7,697 nucleotides of DNA. It comes from an uncultured Gammaproteobacteria bacterium (lineage in GTDB: Bacteria; Pseudomonadota; Gammaproteobacteria; Pseudomonadales; DT-91). Each line of letters starts with the position of its first letter. The stretch's first letter is position 1. Positions 1 through 6,405 of the stretch are shown piece after piece. Where the stretch lies: NCBI GenBank assembly GCA_929200485.1, contig CAKMZU010000087.1:1-7697 (forward strand). The letters are read 5' to 3'. The position numbers were made by a program, and so were the translations under genes. The notes beneath the pieces were generated by a model, which had not been told where the DNA came from, did not search any database, and saw only the letters and a list, made by a program, of their open reading frames with translations.

Positions 1-1
1 C

Positions 2-520
2 TCACAAATTGTTACCTATCTTTTAATTATGCCGTTGTTTTCTAGCGTTGCCTGGTTTTATGGCTCAACACAAGTCGGCTGGCAATTAGGTGGCAGTCAA
101 ACCGTTAAGCTTGCCTGGTACAGTGGTTTATCCTTGTGTGTTGGCATGTATGTCGCCATGCTTACGATGAATATTTTTGTGGGTAGTATGATGCAGTGGA
201 TGGCAAAGACCTACGGTAGTAATTTGCACGCATTAAAAGGCATTGCGTTTAGTAGCTTAATTTCATCGCCATTTTTCTTGCTGGGTGTTTGTGGGTTTTA
301 CCCAATATTCTGGTTGGACGTTGCACTATTATTAGGGGCAATTGTTTGGTCGGTTTACATTCTTTATTCTCACATGGCTGAGGTGGCGAATATTTCCGAT
401 GAGCAGGCTTTTATATTTTCATCCGCTGTGGTCGCAGTGGGCATCGTCGCCTTTATTAGTATGGTCGTTGTGAGCGTATTGTACATGGGGTTGGTGCAAC
501 CCCCTGTTTTTGTCGATTAA
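2..520 (+). CDS. Yip1-family-like integral membrane protein, C-terminal part (5' end outside window)
   Basis: The reading frame is open from the first complete codon of the window, so the N-terminus lies upstream; 172 residues are visible. An internal ATG at 29 is not a convincing start because the hydrophobic segment it would begin is already under way. The fragment has about five strongly hydrophobic stretches (roughly residues 3-24, 38-62, 80-95, 97-118 and 133-162) with short polar links. The layout, including the LKGIAFSSLISSPFFLLGV stretch followed by two more helices and a final long helix, resembles bacterial Yip1-domain inner-membrane proteins (YohC-like), whose function is poorly defined. 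No catalytic motif is visible. The gene converges on the next one with only 10 bases between the stop codons. The family call rests on pattern recognition only; another small polytopic family is possible. Confidence 0.65.
   Translation, partial: SQIVTYLLIMPLFSSVAWFYGSTQVGWQLGGSQTVKLAWYSGLSLCVGMYVAMLTMNIFVGSMMQWMAKTYGSNLHALKGIAFSSLISSPFFLLGVCGFYPIFWLDVALLLGAIVWSVYILYSHMAEVANISDEQAFIFSSAVVAVGIVAFISMVVVSVLYMGLVQPPVFVD
487..511 (+). terminator. Intrinsic terminator embedded in the 3' end of the membrane-protein gene
   Basis: GGGGTTG (487-493), a 3-base loop GTG (494-496) and CAACCCC (497-503) form a perfect 7-bp GC-rich stem. It is followed by CTG and five T residues (507-511). The stem and T-run lie inside the coding sequence, ending 9 bases before the stop codon's last base, so they encode part of the last eleven residues. 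There is no comparable T-run on the other side, so the signal works in the + direction and would not stop transcription of the convergent gene. Confidence 0.75.
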
Positions 521-530
521 TGCTTGAGGG

Positions 531-2048
531 TTAATTGTTTGAGATAAATTGACGAATATAGCGGTTTGCTTTCGAGTGGTAAACTTTAAATTGATTGCTG
601 AAATTAACCTGAAGGTCATATTTTTGCGCGGAAATAACGCCTTTTTTATTGATAATGGATAACGTAACCTGATAATCGCCTGCATCCAGCGCCGGTATAA
701 CCAAGTGTACAGGGCTATGACCATGAGTGGGAAGCACAATAGGTACACTGGTTTTTAATACCGCACTGCTATCCTTCTTATCATTGATGTGTAGCTTCAA
801 GGTGGCTGTTTTTATTTCCTGAATGCCTGAGTAACTGATGACGGTGAACATGTGGGCATTATTATTCCATTCTTTTATCGATATCTGTGGTGCAAATTCA
901 ATGGTGTTTTTGGTTAAGGGCGCCATCTTAGGTGCAAGTTTAGGCGTTAAGACTAAAGGTATGCGTTTTCTATCTTCTTTAATTGAAATGACTAAGGGGG
1001 AGTCGTTACCCATTGATAGCTGATGGATTGCATTAGGTAATAAAGGCTGATTGATAATGGAAGGGTGGCCTGATTCATTTTTGCTTTTTGCTAATAATCT
1101 CAGCGTGATGGGGGTTTCATATAGGTTTTGAATGCTAATGTCTGTTTCTTTTGTTTGCGTATTGAAAGATGATTGAATCGCGACATCAGGAATAAGTAAA
1201 CGAGCATCGGCATCCATTAAGAGACGTTCATCCTTTGTTCTAATATAAACCGCTACGCGTTTATTGTTTTTGAAAGTTGCATTAATAAAGGGAGCGTTGT
1301 GGTTGAGATCTATATCGACAAGGTATTGGTCTTTTGGTAAATAGTGTGAGAATAAGCATGATACTCGCGTTTTTTCATACGCACCTGTATGTGCAATTAA
1401 CAGGGGAGCACTCATAATGGGTTGGGCTTCTTTAGTTAATAACGTGCATTGGCCATGGGTTTCAATATTAATGGGCGATTTATTGATAAGTCTGAGATCA
1501 ATACTTAGCGCAGGACTGATCTCATCAACGGCCCTAATGATTGGTCCTCGTATTTCAAACGCATTTTGAATGCTATCAAGGGTAATGTATTCCTCAGGTT
1601 GATTTAATTGAGCAGTAATGGCAACTCTATCTTCAGGATACGGCCATTCAAGCACTTTGTTTTCACTGTTGTTGTCGGTTTTAATAAATAGCCAGGCGCG
1701 ATAATCACCAGCCGACGCTTCGGGAGCCGTTAACGTCAACTCAATGGTTTTGGATTCCTTGGCCCCTAGTTTGATTGTCTTTTCATTGAGTGTAAGCCAG
1801 TCAACTAAAGAGGCTTCTTGATTCTTCTTGATATATCTACCAAAACGTTCTTCAGAGTTCAATCCCGGGTTATCGAGGATCAGATCTCCATATATGGGCT
1901 TATCTGTCGTATTGGTAAGTTGAAGGTTGAGGGTTTTTGATTCGTCAGGCAATAGATTGCCAAAGCTTAGGGTTTTACTTGAAAATTCGATGGATGCTTG
2001 CGTTGAGAATGCAAGTAATAGCAGTAAAATTGGCGTTAAAACACTCAT
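531..2048 (-). CDS. Exported protein with PapD-like / Ig-like beta-sandwich domains, function unknown
   Basis: 505 residues. The N-terminus is a typical Sec signal peptide: MSVLTPILLLLLAFSTQA, with likely cleavage after A18. There is no lipobox cysteine, so the protein is probably periplasmic or released. Residues about 19-150 look like a PapD-type or Ig-like domain: a beta start (FSSKTLSFGNLLPDES), then WLTLNEKTIKLGAKESKTIE and a P-E-x(4)-GDYRAWLF segment around 109-121. This is the classic pattern of 'residue at rest, charged-linked strands, GxYRA' seen in fimbrial-chaperone-like domains. Residues about 180-380 and 385-485 look like further beta-sandwich repeats; the last ends in PALDAGDYQVTLSI, echoing the first. 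Only two cysteines (201, 231) occur in the mature part and could form a disulphide. No usher, pilin or other chaperone gene is next to it, so a chaperone role is not shown. The ribosome binding site is weak (AAGATTCCC before the ATG), and no other in-frame start was seen close upstream. It diverges from ccoN. Confidence 0.8.
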   Translation of the reverse strand: MSVLTPILLLLLAFSTQASIEFSSKTLSFGNLLPDESKTLNLQLTNTTDKPIYGDLILDNPGLNSEERFGRYIKKNQEASLVDWLTLNEKTIKLGAKESKTIELTLTAPEASAGDYRAWLFIKTDNNSENKVLEWPYPEDRVAITAQLNQPEEYITLDSIQNAFEIRGPIIRAVDEISPALSIDLRLINKSPINIETHGQCTLLTKEAQPIMSAPLLIAHTGAYEKTRVSCLFSHYLPKDQYLVDIDLNHNAPFINATFKNNKRVAVYIRTKDERLLMDADARLLIPDVAIQSSFNTQTKETDISIQNLYETPITLRLLAKSKNESGHPSIINQPLLPNAIHQLSMGNDSPLVISIKEDRKRIPLVLTPKLAPKMAPLTKNTIEFAPQISIKEWNNNAHMFTVISYSGIQEIKTATLKLHINDKKDSSAVLKTSVPIVLPTHGHSPVHLVIPALDAGDYQVTLSIINKKGVISAQKYDLQVNFSNQFKVYHSKANRYIRQFISNN

Positions 2049-2092
2049 GGGAATCTTATTATTGTTATAAAATGATTGATTTCTTTTTAATA

Positions 2093-2098
2093 ACTATA
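2093..2098 (-). promoter_or_regulatory. Possible -10 element of the Ig-like protein gene
   Basis: Read on the minus strand this is TATAGT, five of six bases of the sigma-70 -10 consensus. It is 45 bases from the ATG at 2048, giving a 5' leader of about 38 bases. No good -35 hexamer lies at 16-18 bases, so the call is tentative. Confidence 0.25.
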
Positions 2099-2195
2099 GG
2101 CATTAGATTGTGGGCAAGTGGTTTTGAGCGTTACGCTTTATTCATTCGTTTAAAATAGGCTGATCTGTAGTGGCTGTTCTTATGTTTATAACTAA

Positions 2196-2220
2196 AGATT
2201 AATTAAATGAAATTTAATCT
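2196..2220. repeat. AT-rich inverted repeat in the divergent promoter region
   Basis: AGATTAA (2196-2202) and TTAATCT (2214-2220) are perfect inverted 7-mers separated by 11 AT-rich bases. The pair ends 29 bases before the FNR box. It could be an operator or simply AT-rich sequence that happens to be symmetric; nothing ties it to a known regulator. Confidence 0.3.
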
Positions 2221-2249
2221 GGCCAAATAGCTATTAGAACATCAAAAAA

Positions 2250-2263
2250 TTGATCTATGTCAA
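2250..2263 (+). promoter_or_regulatory. FNR/Anr-type binding site upstream of ccoN
   Basis: TTGAT-CTAT-GTCAA matches the FNR/Anr consensus TTGAT-N4-ATCAA in nine of ten conserved positions. FNR and Anr are oxygen-sensitive iron-sulphur activators that commonly induce ccoNOQP when oxygen falls. The site is centred at about 2256.5. If it works as a class II activator site at -41.5, transcription would start near 2298, about 22 bases before the ccoN ATG, with the AT-rich AAAATT at 2286-2291 at the -10 position (three of six matches to consensus). The weak -10 fits an activator-dependent promoter. The site itself is clear; the transcription start is inferred. Confidence 0.85.
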
Positions 2264-2319
2264 TGATTGAAAATCATGGGCATGGAAAATTGCGGCTCCA
2301 TCTTCTAGGAGTCCGATAG

Positions 2320-3750
2320 ATGTCTGAGCATCCATCCTATAATTATAATGTGGTGCGCCAATTCGCCGTTATGACGGTCATTTGGGGTGTTTTAGGCATG
2401 TTGGTAGGCGTTATCATTGCCTCGCAACTCGCTTGGCCTGCTTTAAACTTTGACACTCCTTGGTTCAGTTTTGGTCGTCTGCGTCCTTTGCATACCAATC
2501 TTGTTATCTTTGCTTTCGGTGGCTGTGCTTTGATGGCAACCTCTTTATATGTTGTTCAACGAACCAGTTATGCACGATTAATCTCGGATTCCTTAGCCTC
2601 TTTTGTCTTCTGGGGATGGCAGCTCGTCATGGTATTGGCCGTTATTACCTTACCGATGGGTATGACGTCTGCAAAAGAATACGCCGAGCTTGAGTGGCCG
2701 ATTGATATTTTGATTACCGTTGTTTGGGTGGCTTATGCGGTGCTTTTCTTTGGTACAATCGTGAAGCGCAAAACCAGCCATATCTATGTAGCAAACTGGT
2801 TTTTTGGTGGGTTTATTTTAACCGTTGCGGTATTGCACGTTGTGAACTCCATGGCTGTGCCTGTGACTATGGGTAAGTCGTATTCGATGTATGCAGGTAC
2901 TGTCGATGCAATGATTCAGTGGTGGTATGGTCACAATGCAGTTGGGTTTTTCTTAACAGCCGGTTTCCTGGGGATTATGTATTATTTTATTCCTAAGCAG
3001 GCGGGTCGTCCGATCTATTCGTATCGTTTATCTATCGTTCACTTCTGGGCATTGATTGCCGTTTATATTTGGGCAGGTCCTCACCACTTACATTATTCTG
3101 CTTTGCCTGATTGGACTCAGTCGTTAGGTATGGCGATGTCGATTATTCTTCTTGCGCCTTCATGGGGTGGCATGATCAACGGCATGATGACCTTAAGCGG
3201 TGCTTGGGATAAGTTGCGTTCTGATCCTGTTCTTAAGTTTTTGGTTGTATCGCTTTCATTCTACGGGATGGCAACCTTTGAAGGCCCACTGATGGCAATC
3301 AAAACCGTCAATGCGTTATCACATAATACTGATTGGACTATCGGTCACGTACATTCAGGCGCATTAGGCTGGGTTGCGATGATTTCTATTGGTGCCATCT
3401 ACCATATGATCCCTAAGCTATTTGATAAAGAGCAAATGTATAGCGTGCGTTTAATCAATGTGCATTTCTGGTTGGCAACAGCAGGTACTGTGATTTATAT
3501 CGTGGCAATGTGGGCCAATGGTATATTCCAGCAAGGTGCAATGTGGAGTGCTTATAATGCGGATGGCACATTAACCTATAGCTTTATTGAGTCTGTTATC
3601 GCTTCTCATCCTGGGTATGTTGCGCGTGCCTTTGGTGGTTTCCTGTTCTTAATAGGTATGTTGGTGATGACCTACAACATGTTTATGACGATTTATAGCA
3701 AAGAAACGCAAAAATCCACGGCTACTGATGCGATAGGAGCTGCTTCATGA
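2320..3750 (+). CDS. ccoN: cbb3-type cytochrome c oxidase subunit I (CcoN), catalytic subunit
   Basis: Reduces O2 to water in the inner membrane and pumps protons, taking electrons from CcoO and CcoP. At 476 residues it has the normal family length and about 12 membrane helices. Metal ligands are all present: H58 (RPLHTN) for the low-spin haem b; H205 (WWYGHN), H255 and H256 (GPHHLHY) for CuB; and H343 and H345 ([10 protein letters not shown]) for the two haems. Y249 is the tyrosine expected to be cross-linked to H205. E120 and E123 (KEYAE) correspond to the calcium-site region, and E321 (TFEGP) is the conserved glutamate near the active site. Each residue is two lower than its counterpart as I recall the Pseudomonas stutzeri numbering, so the alignment has no gaps across these sites. 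AGGAG at 2307-2311 is 8 bases before the ATG. It is the first gene of the operon, behind the FNR box. Arginine codons are all CGN (11 of 11 by hand count). Confidence 0.98.
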   Translation: MSEHPSYNYNVVRQFAVMTVIWGVLGMLVGVIIASQLAWPALNFDTPWFSFGRLRPLHTNLVIFAFGGCALMATSLYVVQRTSYARLISDSLASFVFWGWQLVMVLAVITLPMGMTSAKEYAELEWPIDILITVVWVAYAVLFFGTIVKRKTSHIYVANWFFGGFILTVAVLHVVNSMAVPVTMGKSYSMYAGTVDAMIQWWYGHNAVGFFLTAGFLGIMYYFIPKQAGRPIYSYRLSIVHFWALIAVYIWAGPHHLHYSALPDWTQSLGMAMSIILLAPSWGGMINGMMTLSGAWDKLRSDPVLKFLVVSLSFYGMATFEGPLMAIKTVNALSHNTDWTIGHVHSGALGWVAMISIGAIYHMIPKLFDKEQMYSVRLINVHFWLATAGTVIYIVAMWANGIFQQGAMWSAYNADGTLTYSFIESVIASHPGYVARAFGGFLFLIGMLVMTYNMFMTIYSKETQKSTATDAIGAAS

Positions 3751-4355
3751 AACATGAAACGATAGAAAAAAACATTGGGTTGATGATGATTTTTATCACC
3801 CTCGTCATCAGCGTGGGTGCGTTAGTTGAGATTGTGCCTTTGTTTTTCCAGAAAGAAACCACTGAGCCGGTTAAAGGTTTGAAACCTTATACGGCACTTG
3901 AATTGGAAGGCCGTGATATCTATATCCGTGAAGGTTGCCATGTATGCCATACGCAAATGATTCGCCCGTTACGTGCAGAAACAGAGCGTTATGGTCACTA
4001 TTCTGTTGCCGGTGAATTTGTTTATGAGCATCCTTTTCTTTGGGGCTCAAAGCGTACTGGGCCTGATTTGGCACGTGTCGGTGGTCGTTATTCTGATGAT
4101 TGGCACAAGCTGCATTTATATGATCCACAAGCGGTTGTTGCAGGGTCTGTGATGCCAGCTTACCCATGGCTTTGGGAGCAAAAAATTGATGGCGAGAAAA
4201 CCGGCAAAAAAATGGCAGCCTTGCGCTCAGTTGGTGTCCCATACACTGATGAGCAAATTGCCAAAAGCTTTGATGCAACCAATGGTCAACTAGAGATTGA
4301 TGCGCTTGTTGCTTATTTGCAGCAGCTTGGCACTGTCATCAGCCATCAGAGGTAA
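3747..4355 (+). CDS. ccoO: cbb3-type cytochrome c oxidase subunit II (CcoO), membrane-anchored monohaem cytochrome c
   Basis: Passes electrons from CcoP to the haem b of CcoN, on the periplasmic face. It has 202 residues, a usual length. One N-terminal membrane anchor spans about residues 10-32, followed by the conserved [15 protein letters not shown] segment: C64, C67 and H68 bind the haem, and M136 (SVMPAYPW) is the expected sixth ligand. The conserved RYGHYS (81-86) and [11 protein letters not shown] (105-115) blocks are also present. The start codon overlaps the ccoN stop as ATGA, which suggests translational coupling; AGGAG at 3735-3739 lies 7 bases before it, inside the end of ccoN. No anomaly seen. 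Confidence 0.98.
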   Translation: MKHETIEKNIGLMMIFITLVISVGALVEIVPLFFQKETTEPVKGLKPYTALELEGRDIYIREGCHVCHTQMIRPLRAETERYGHYSVAGEFVYEHPFLWGSKRTGPDLARVGGRYSDDWHKLHLYDPQAVVAGSVMPAYPWLWEQKIDGEKTGKKMAALRSVGVPYTDEQIAKSFDATNGQLEIDALVAYLQQLGTVISHQR

Positions 4356-4360
4356 GATCA

Positions 4361-4516
4361 ATGCTTGAACTTGATTTAAATCTATTGCGAGCAGTATTGA
4401 CCTTATTGCTGTTTATTACTTTTGTTAGCTTGTGTGTGTTGATGATTGCACGTGGCTCTAAAGGCTACGATCAGGCGGCCAACATTCCATTTAAGGAGTT
4501 TGATAATAATGACTAG
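4361..4516 (+). CDS. ccoQ: cbb3-type cytochrome oxidase small subunit (CcoQ/FixQ)
   Basis: Encodes 51 residues: one membrane helix (about 9-30, LLRAVLTLLLFITFVSLCVL) followed by a short polar tail with RGSKGYDQAANIPF. This matches CcoQ, a small subunit thought to stabilise the oxidase and CcoP association. The size and position between ccoO and ccoP are diagnostic; sequence conservation in this family is low. AGAGG at 4348-4352 sits 8 bases before the ATG, and the gene starts 5 bases after the ccoO stop. Its last 8 bases overlap the start of ccoP in another frame. Confidence 0.93.
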   Translation: MLELDLNLLRAVLTLLLFITFVSLCVLMIARGSKGYDQAANIPFKEFDNND

Positions 4517-5390
4517 TTTTTGGAGTGCTTGGATTATTGTTTTAACCCTTGGGTCGATATTTGGTTATGTTTGGCTGTTATTGGCAAACCGTAAAACCGA
4601 TACTGCGCCTAATGAAGTGAAAAGCCATGTGTTTGATGGCATAGAAGAATATGATAACCCATTGCCGATGTGGTGGTTTTATCTCTTTATTGTGACCATA
4701 GTCGCAGCCCTGATTCACCTGGCTTTATATCCGGGCCTCGGCAGTTTTAAAGGGTTGTTGAATTGGACTTCAACACAACAACATGAAGAACGCGTAGCCG
4801 CTAAAGAAGCTAATTTCCAAAAGCATGTTGAAGGCTTTATGGCGATCTCACCTGAAGAGCTTTCTAAAGACTTTAAAGCCGTAAAGATGGGCGAGCGAAT
4901 CTTCAAGAGTAATTGTTCGGTTTGTCATGGCAGCGATGCTCGAGGTAGTTTTGCCTTCCCTGATCTGACAGATAATGATTGGTTGTATGGCGGTGATGCA
5001 GTATCCATCAAAAAGACAATCACTGATGGGCGTATTGCCTTAATGCCATCCTGGAGTGCACAGTTAGGCGGTGATATGGATAACATGGTGACTTTTGTCC
5101 AAAATCTTTCTAGTGAAGGTATGGAAGGGCAAAAGACTAATCCTATGTACAATAAATTCCAGCAAGTTTGTTCTAGCTGCCATGGTGCTGATGCTAAAGG
5201 TATGCAATCTACAGGTGCACCTAATCTGACGGATGATATATGGTTGTATGGTGGTGAACATCATGAGGTTAAGTTGACTATTCAGAAAGGCCGAAATGGT
5301 CAAATGCCAGCACATAAAGATTTGTTGAGTGAAGAGCGCATACACTTGTTAACCGCATTTATATTGTCTCTTAATCAATCATTGGAATAA
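4509..5390 (+). CDS. ccoP: cbb3-type cytochrome c oxidase subunit III (CcoP), dihaem cytochrome c
   Basis: Entry point for electrons from soluble cytochrome c; hands them to CcoO. It has 293 residues. Two membrane helices (about 5-26 and 55-75) precede a periplasmic part, so this is the long CcoP form. Two haem domains follow in tandem: C136, C139 and H140 (CSVCH) with M179 (LMPSW), then C221, C224 and H225 (CSSCH) with M266 (QMPAHK). The two domains are clear duplicates, sharing PDLTDxxWLYGG-type blocks (151-162 and 238-249). The start is the ATG at 4509: AAGGAG at 4493-4498 lies 10 bases before it, and the usual first helix begins at once. An in-frame TTG at 4446 would add 21 residues encoded wholly inside ccoQ and is rejected. 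It overlaps ccoQ by 8 bases. No terminator with a T-run follows it. Confidence 0.97.
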   Translation: MTSFWSAWIIVLTLGSIFGYVWLLLANRKTDTAPNEVKSHVFDGIEEYDNPLPMWWFYLFIVTIVAALIHLALYPGLGSFKGLLNWTSTQQHEERVAAKEANFQKHVEGFMAISPEELSKDFKAVKMGERIFKSNCSVCHGSDARGSFAFPDLTDNDWLYGGDAVSIKKTITDGRIALMPSWSAQLGGDMDNMVTFVQNLSSEGMEGQKTNPMYNKFQQVCSSCHGADAKGMQSTGAPNLTDDIWLYGGEHHEVKLTIQKGRNGQMPAHKDLLSEERIHLLTAFILSLNQSLE

Positions 5391-5420
5391 AACTGGAATT
5401 ATACGGATAGAGTATGTCTA

Positions 5421-5449
5421 AGCACCTATGTAATTCTGACATAGGTGTT
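5421..5449 (+). promoter_or_regulatory. Hairpin that covers the ribosome binding site of the next gene
   Basis: CACCTATGT (5423-5431) and ACATAGGTG (5439-5447) are perfect 9-base inverted arms around a 7-base loop, AATTCTG. Two more pairs (G-U, then A-U) extend the stem to 5421/5449. The 3' arm contains AGGTG (5443-5447), which is the ribosome binding site of the gene starting at 5453, 5 bases away. If it folds, it should hide that site. There is no T-run after it, so an intrinsic terminator is unlikely. As DNA it could instead be an operator for a dimeric protein. Confidence 0.55.
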
Positions 5450-5452
5450 CTA

Positions 5453-6352
5453 ATGAAATTATCGACGTTTTTTTTAATATCAATCTTTTCGTTAACAATG
5501 CTATCTGCACACTCTGGTTTCTATGAAGGTTCTGAAACTGATTCCCTAAGTGATAATGAGGGTGAATGTTGTGGGGTTCAGGAGGTTTATGACCTTCTCC
5601 AAGCTGCGCATCACTTATTCAAAGCGGATCAAGGAGATAAGAATAATCACTTGTTTACGGATGTCAGGGAGTCGGATGATAAAGATTATAATGAGATCAC
5701 TGAAGCTACAAAAAAATTGTTTGAAAGCAAGGAGAAAATAGTCCATTTGATTACCTCATTATCACAGCGAGGAAATGAAGACAGCAAAGCGGATAGTTCA
5801 TATATAAAGACACGAAAACAGGTAAATAGATATTTAGGGAAAAACGCACTTAATAAAGAAGATGCGAAAAAAGCGGAAAAAATTATTATATCCCTAGCCA
5901 GCTGCTTTGTCCCATCTCAGGAAGTGAAAGGATACGATAAAGGCAAACCATATTATGAAAGCTTTTTGGATCCTGGTTATGTTTTAGAAAAATGCAGTGG
6001 TTATTATCTTGCGTTGACGAACAGTGGTATCAGATTAGGTGATAAATTGCCGCAGTGGCTCCAGGAGAAAATTGCTAATGGCTATGCCTACAGCTCGGAT
6101 CGTATTGAACACAGTGGTTTGGTTTCCTACGTTACCTCCTCAAGTAAAAAGGTTCCCGCTTATATTGCTTCGAGAAGCCCTTTATCTTCATCTGAATATA
6201 CCTTGGGGGATGAAAAGGTATCCAGACAGGCTGAAGTTGAAGCCAGATTTTATGCAAACAACTGTGAAGCCCCTTTGTTTGCTTTCAATGTTATAAATGA
6301 TTTGATTGAAAGTGCGGAAACAGGTGGTGTCAATTTTGATTTCGATGAATAA
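5453..6352 (+). CDS. Exported protein of unknown function, inserted between ccoP and ccoG
   Basis: I do not recognise this protein. It has 299 residues from the ATG at 5453, chosen because AGGTG lies 5 bases upstream and the sequence then starts a clean signal peptide (MKLSTFFLISIFSLTMLSA, likely cleavage after A19, no lipobox). An in-frame ATG at 5414 would add 13 residues but has a poor ribosome binding site. The mature protein starts acidic (residues about 25-38), then has C39-C40, a charged and probably helical stretch (about 43-150, rich in K, E and D) and a more mixed C-terminal half with C151, C181 and C271, ending VNFDFDE. Five cysteines in an exported protein could form disulphides. 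No CXXCH, Cys-x3-Cys or other copper or haem motif is visible, so a role in oxidase assembly is not supported by motifs. Arginine codons differ from ccoN: 6 of 9 are AGA/AGG against 0 of 11 in ccoN. It is on the operon strand 62 bases after ccoP, so read-through is likely. Recent acquisition is an inference. Confidence 0.75.
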   Translation: MKLSTFFLISIFSLTMLSAHSGFYEGSETDSLSDNEGECCGVQEVYDLLQAAHHLFKADQGDKNNHLFTDVRESDDKDYNEITEATKKLFESKEKIVHLITSLSQRGNEDSKADSSYIKTRKQVNRYLGKNALNKEDAKKAEKIIISLASCFVPSQEVKGYDKGKPYYESFLDPGYVLEKCSGYYLALTNSGIRLGDKLPQWLQEKIANGYAYSSDRIEHSGLVSYVTSSSKKVPAYIASRSPLSSSEYTLGDEKVSRQAEVEARFYANNCEAPLFAFNVINDLIESAETGGVNFDFDE

Positions 6353-6383
6353 TTAATCAGTAAGCCGAAGGAATATACAAATA

Positions 6384-6405
6384 TCATGTTAGAATCCCAA
6401 CATGA
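6384..6405 (+). promoter_or_regulatory. Inverted repeat spanning the ccoG start codon
   Basis: TCATGTT (6384-6390) and AACATGA (6399-6405) are perfect inverted 7-mers separated by 8 bases. The right arm contains the ccoG ATG at 6402. The stem is AT-rich and so weak on its own. AAGGA at 6368-6372 lies well upstream and is closer to an ATG at 6386 that opens a seven-codon frame, MLESQHE, ending at 6409. Confidence 0.4.

Noticed and set aside
838..1023. Short plus-strand open frame inside the Ig-like protein gene
   Set aside because: It is antisense to a longer, signal-peptide-bearing gene and has no ribosome binding site or protein-like features.
2127..2137. Short palindrome AGCGT-T-ACGCT in the divergent region as an operator
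   Set aside because: Five-base arms are expected by chance in a region this size and match no regulator I know.
3871..4278. Long open frame on the minus strand inside ccoO
   Set aside because: It is fully contained in a well-conserved gene, has low-complexity His/Gln-rich content and no recognisable domain; it is a shadow frame.
4446..4508. Upstream TTG start that would lengthen ccoP by 21 residues
   Set aside because: The extension lies entirely within ccoQ and lacks a ribosome binding site; ATG 4509 has AAGGAG and gives the normal CcoP N-terminus.
5382..5405. Separate promoter for the unknown gene (TTGGAA and TATACG)
   Set aside because: The spacing is only 12 bases and both hexamers are poor.
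5421..5449. Hairpin after ccoP read as the intrinsic terminator of the ccoNOQP operon
   Set aside because: The stem is strong, but it is followed by TTCTAATG rather than a T-run, and the next gene starts immediately.
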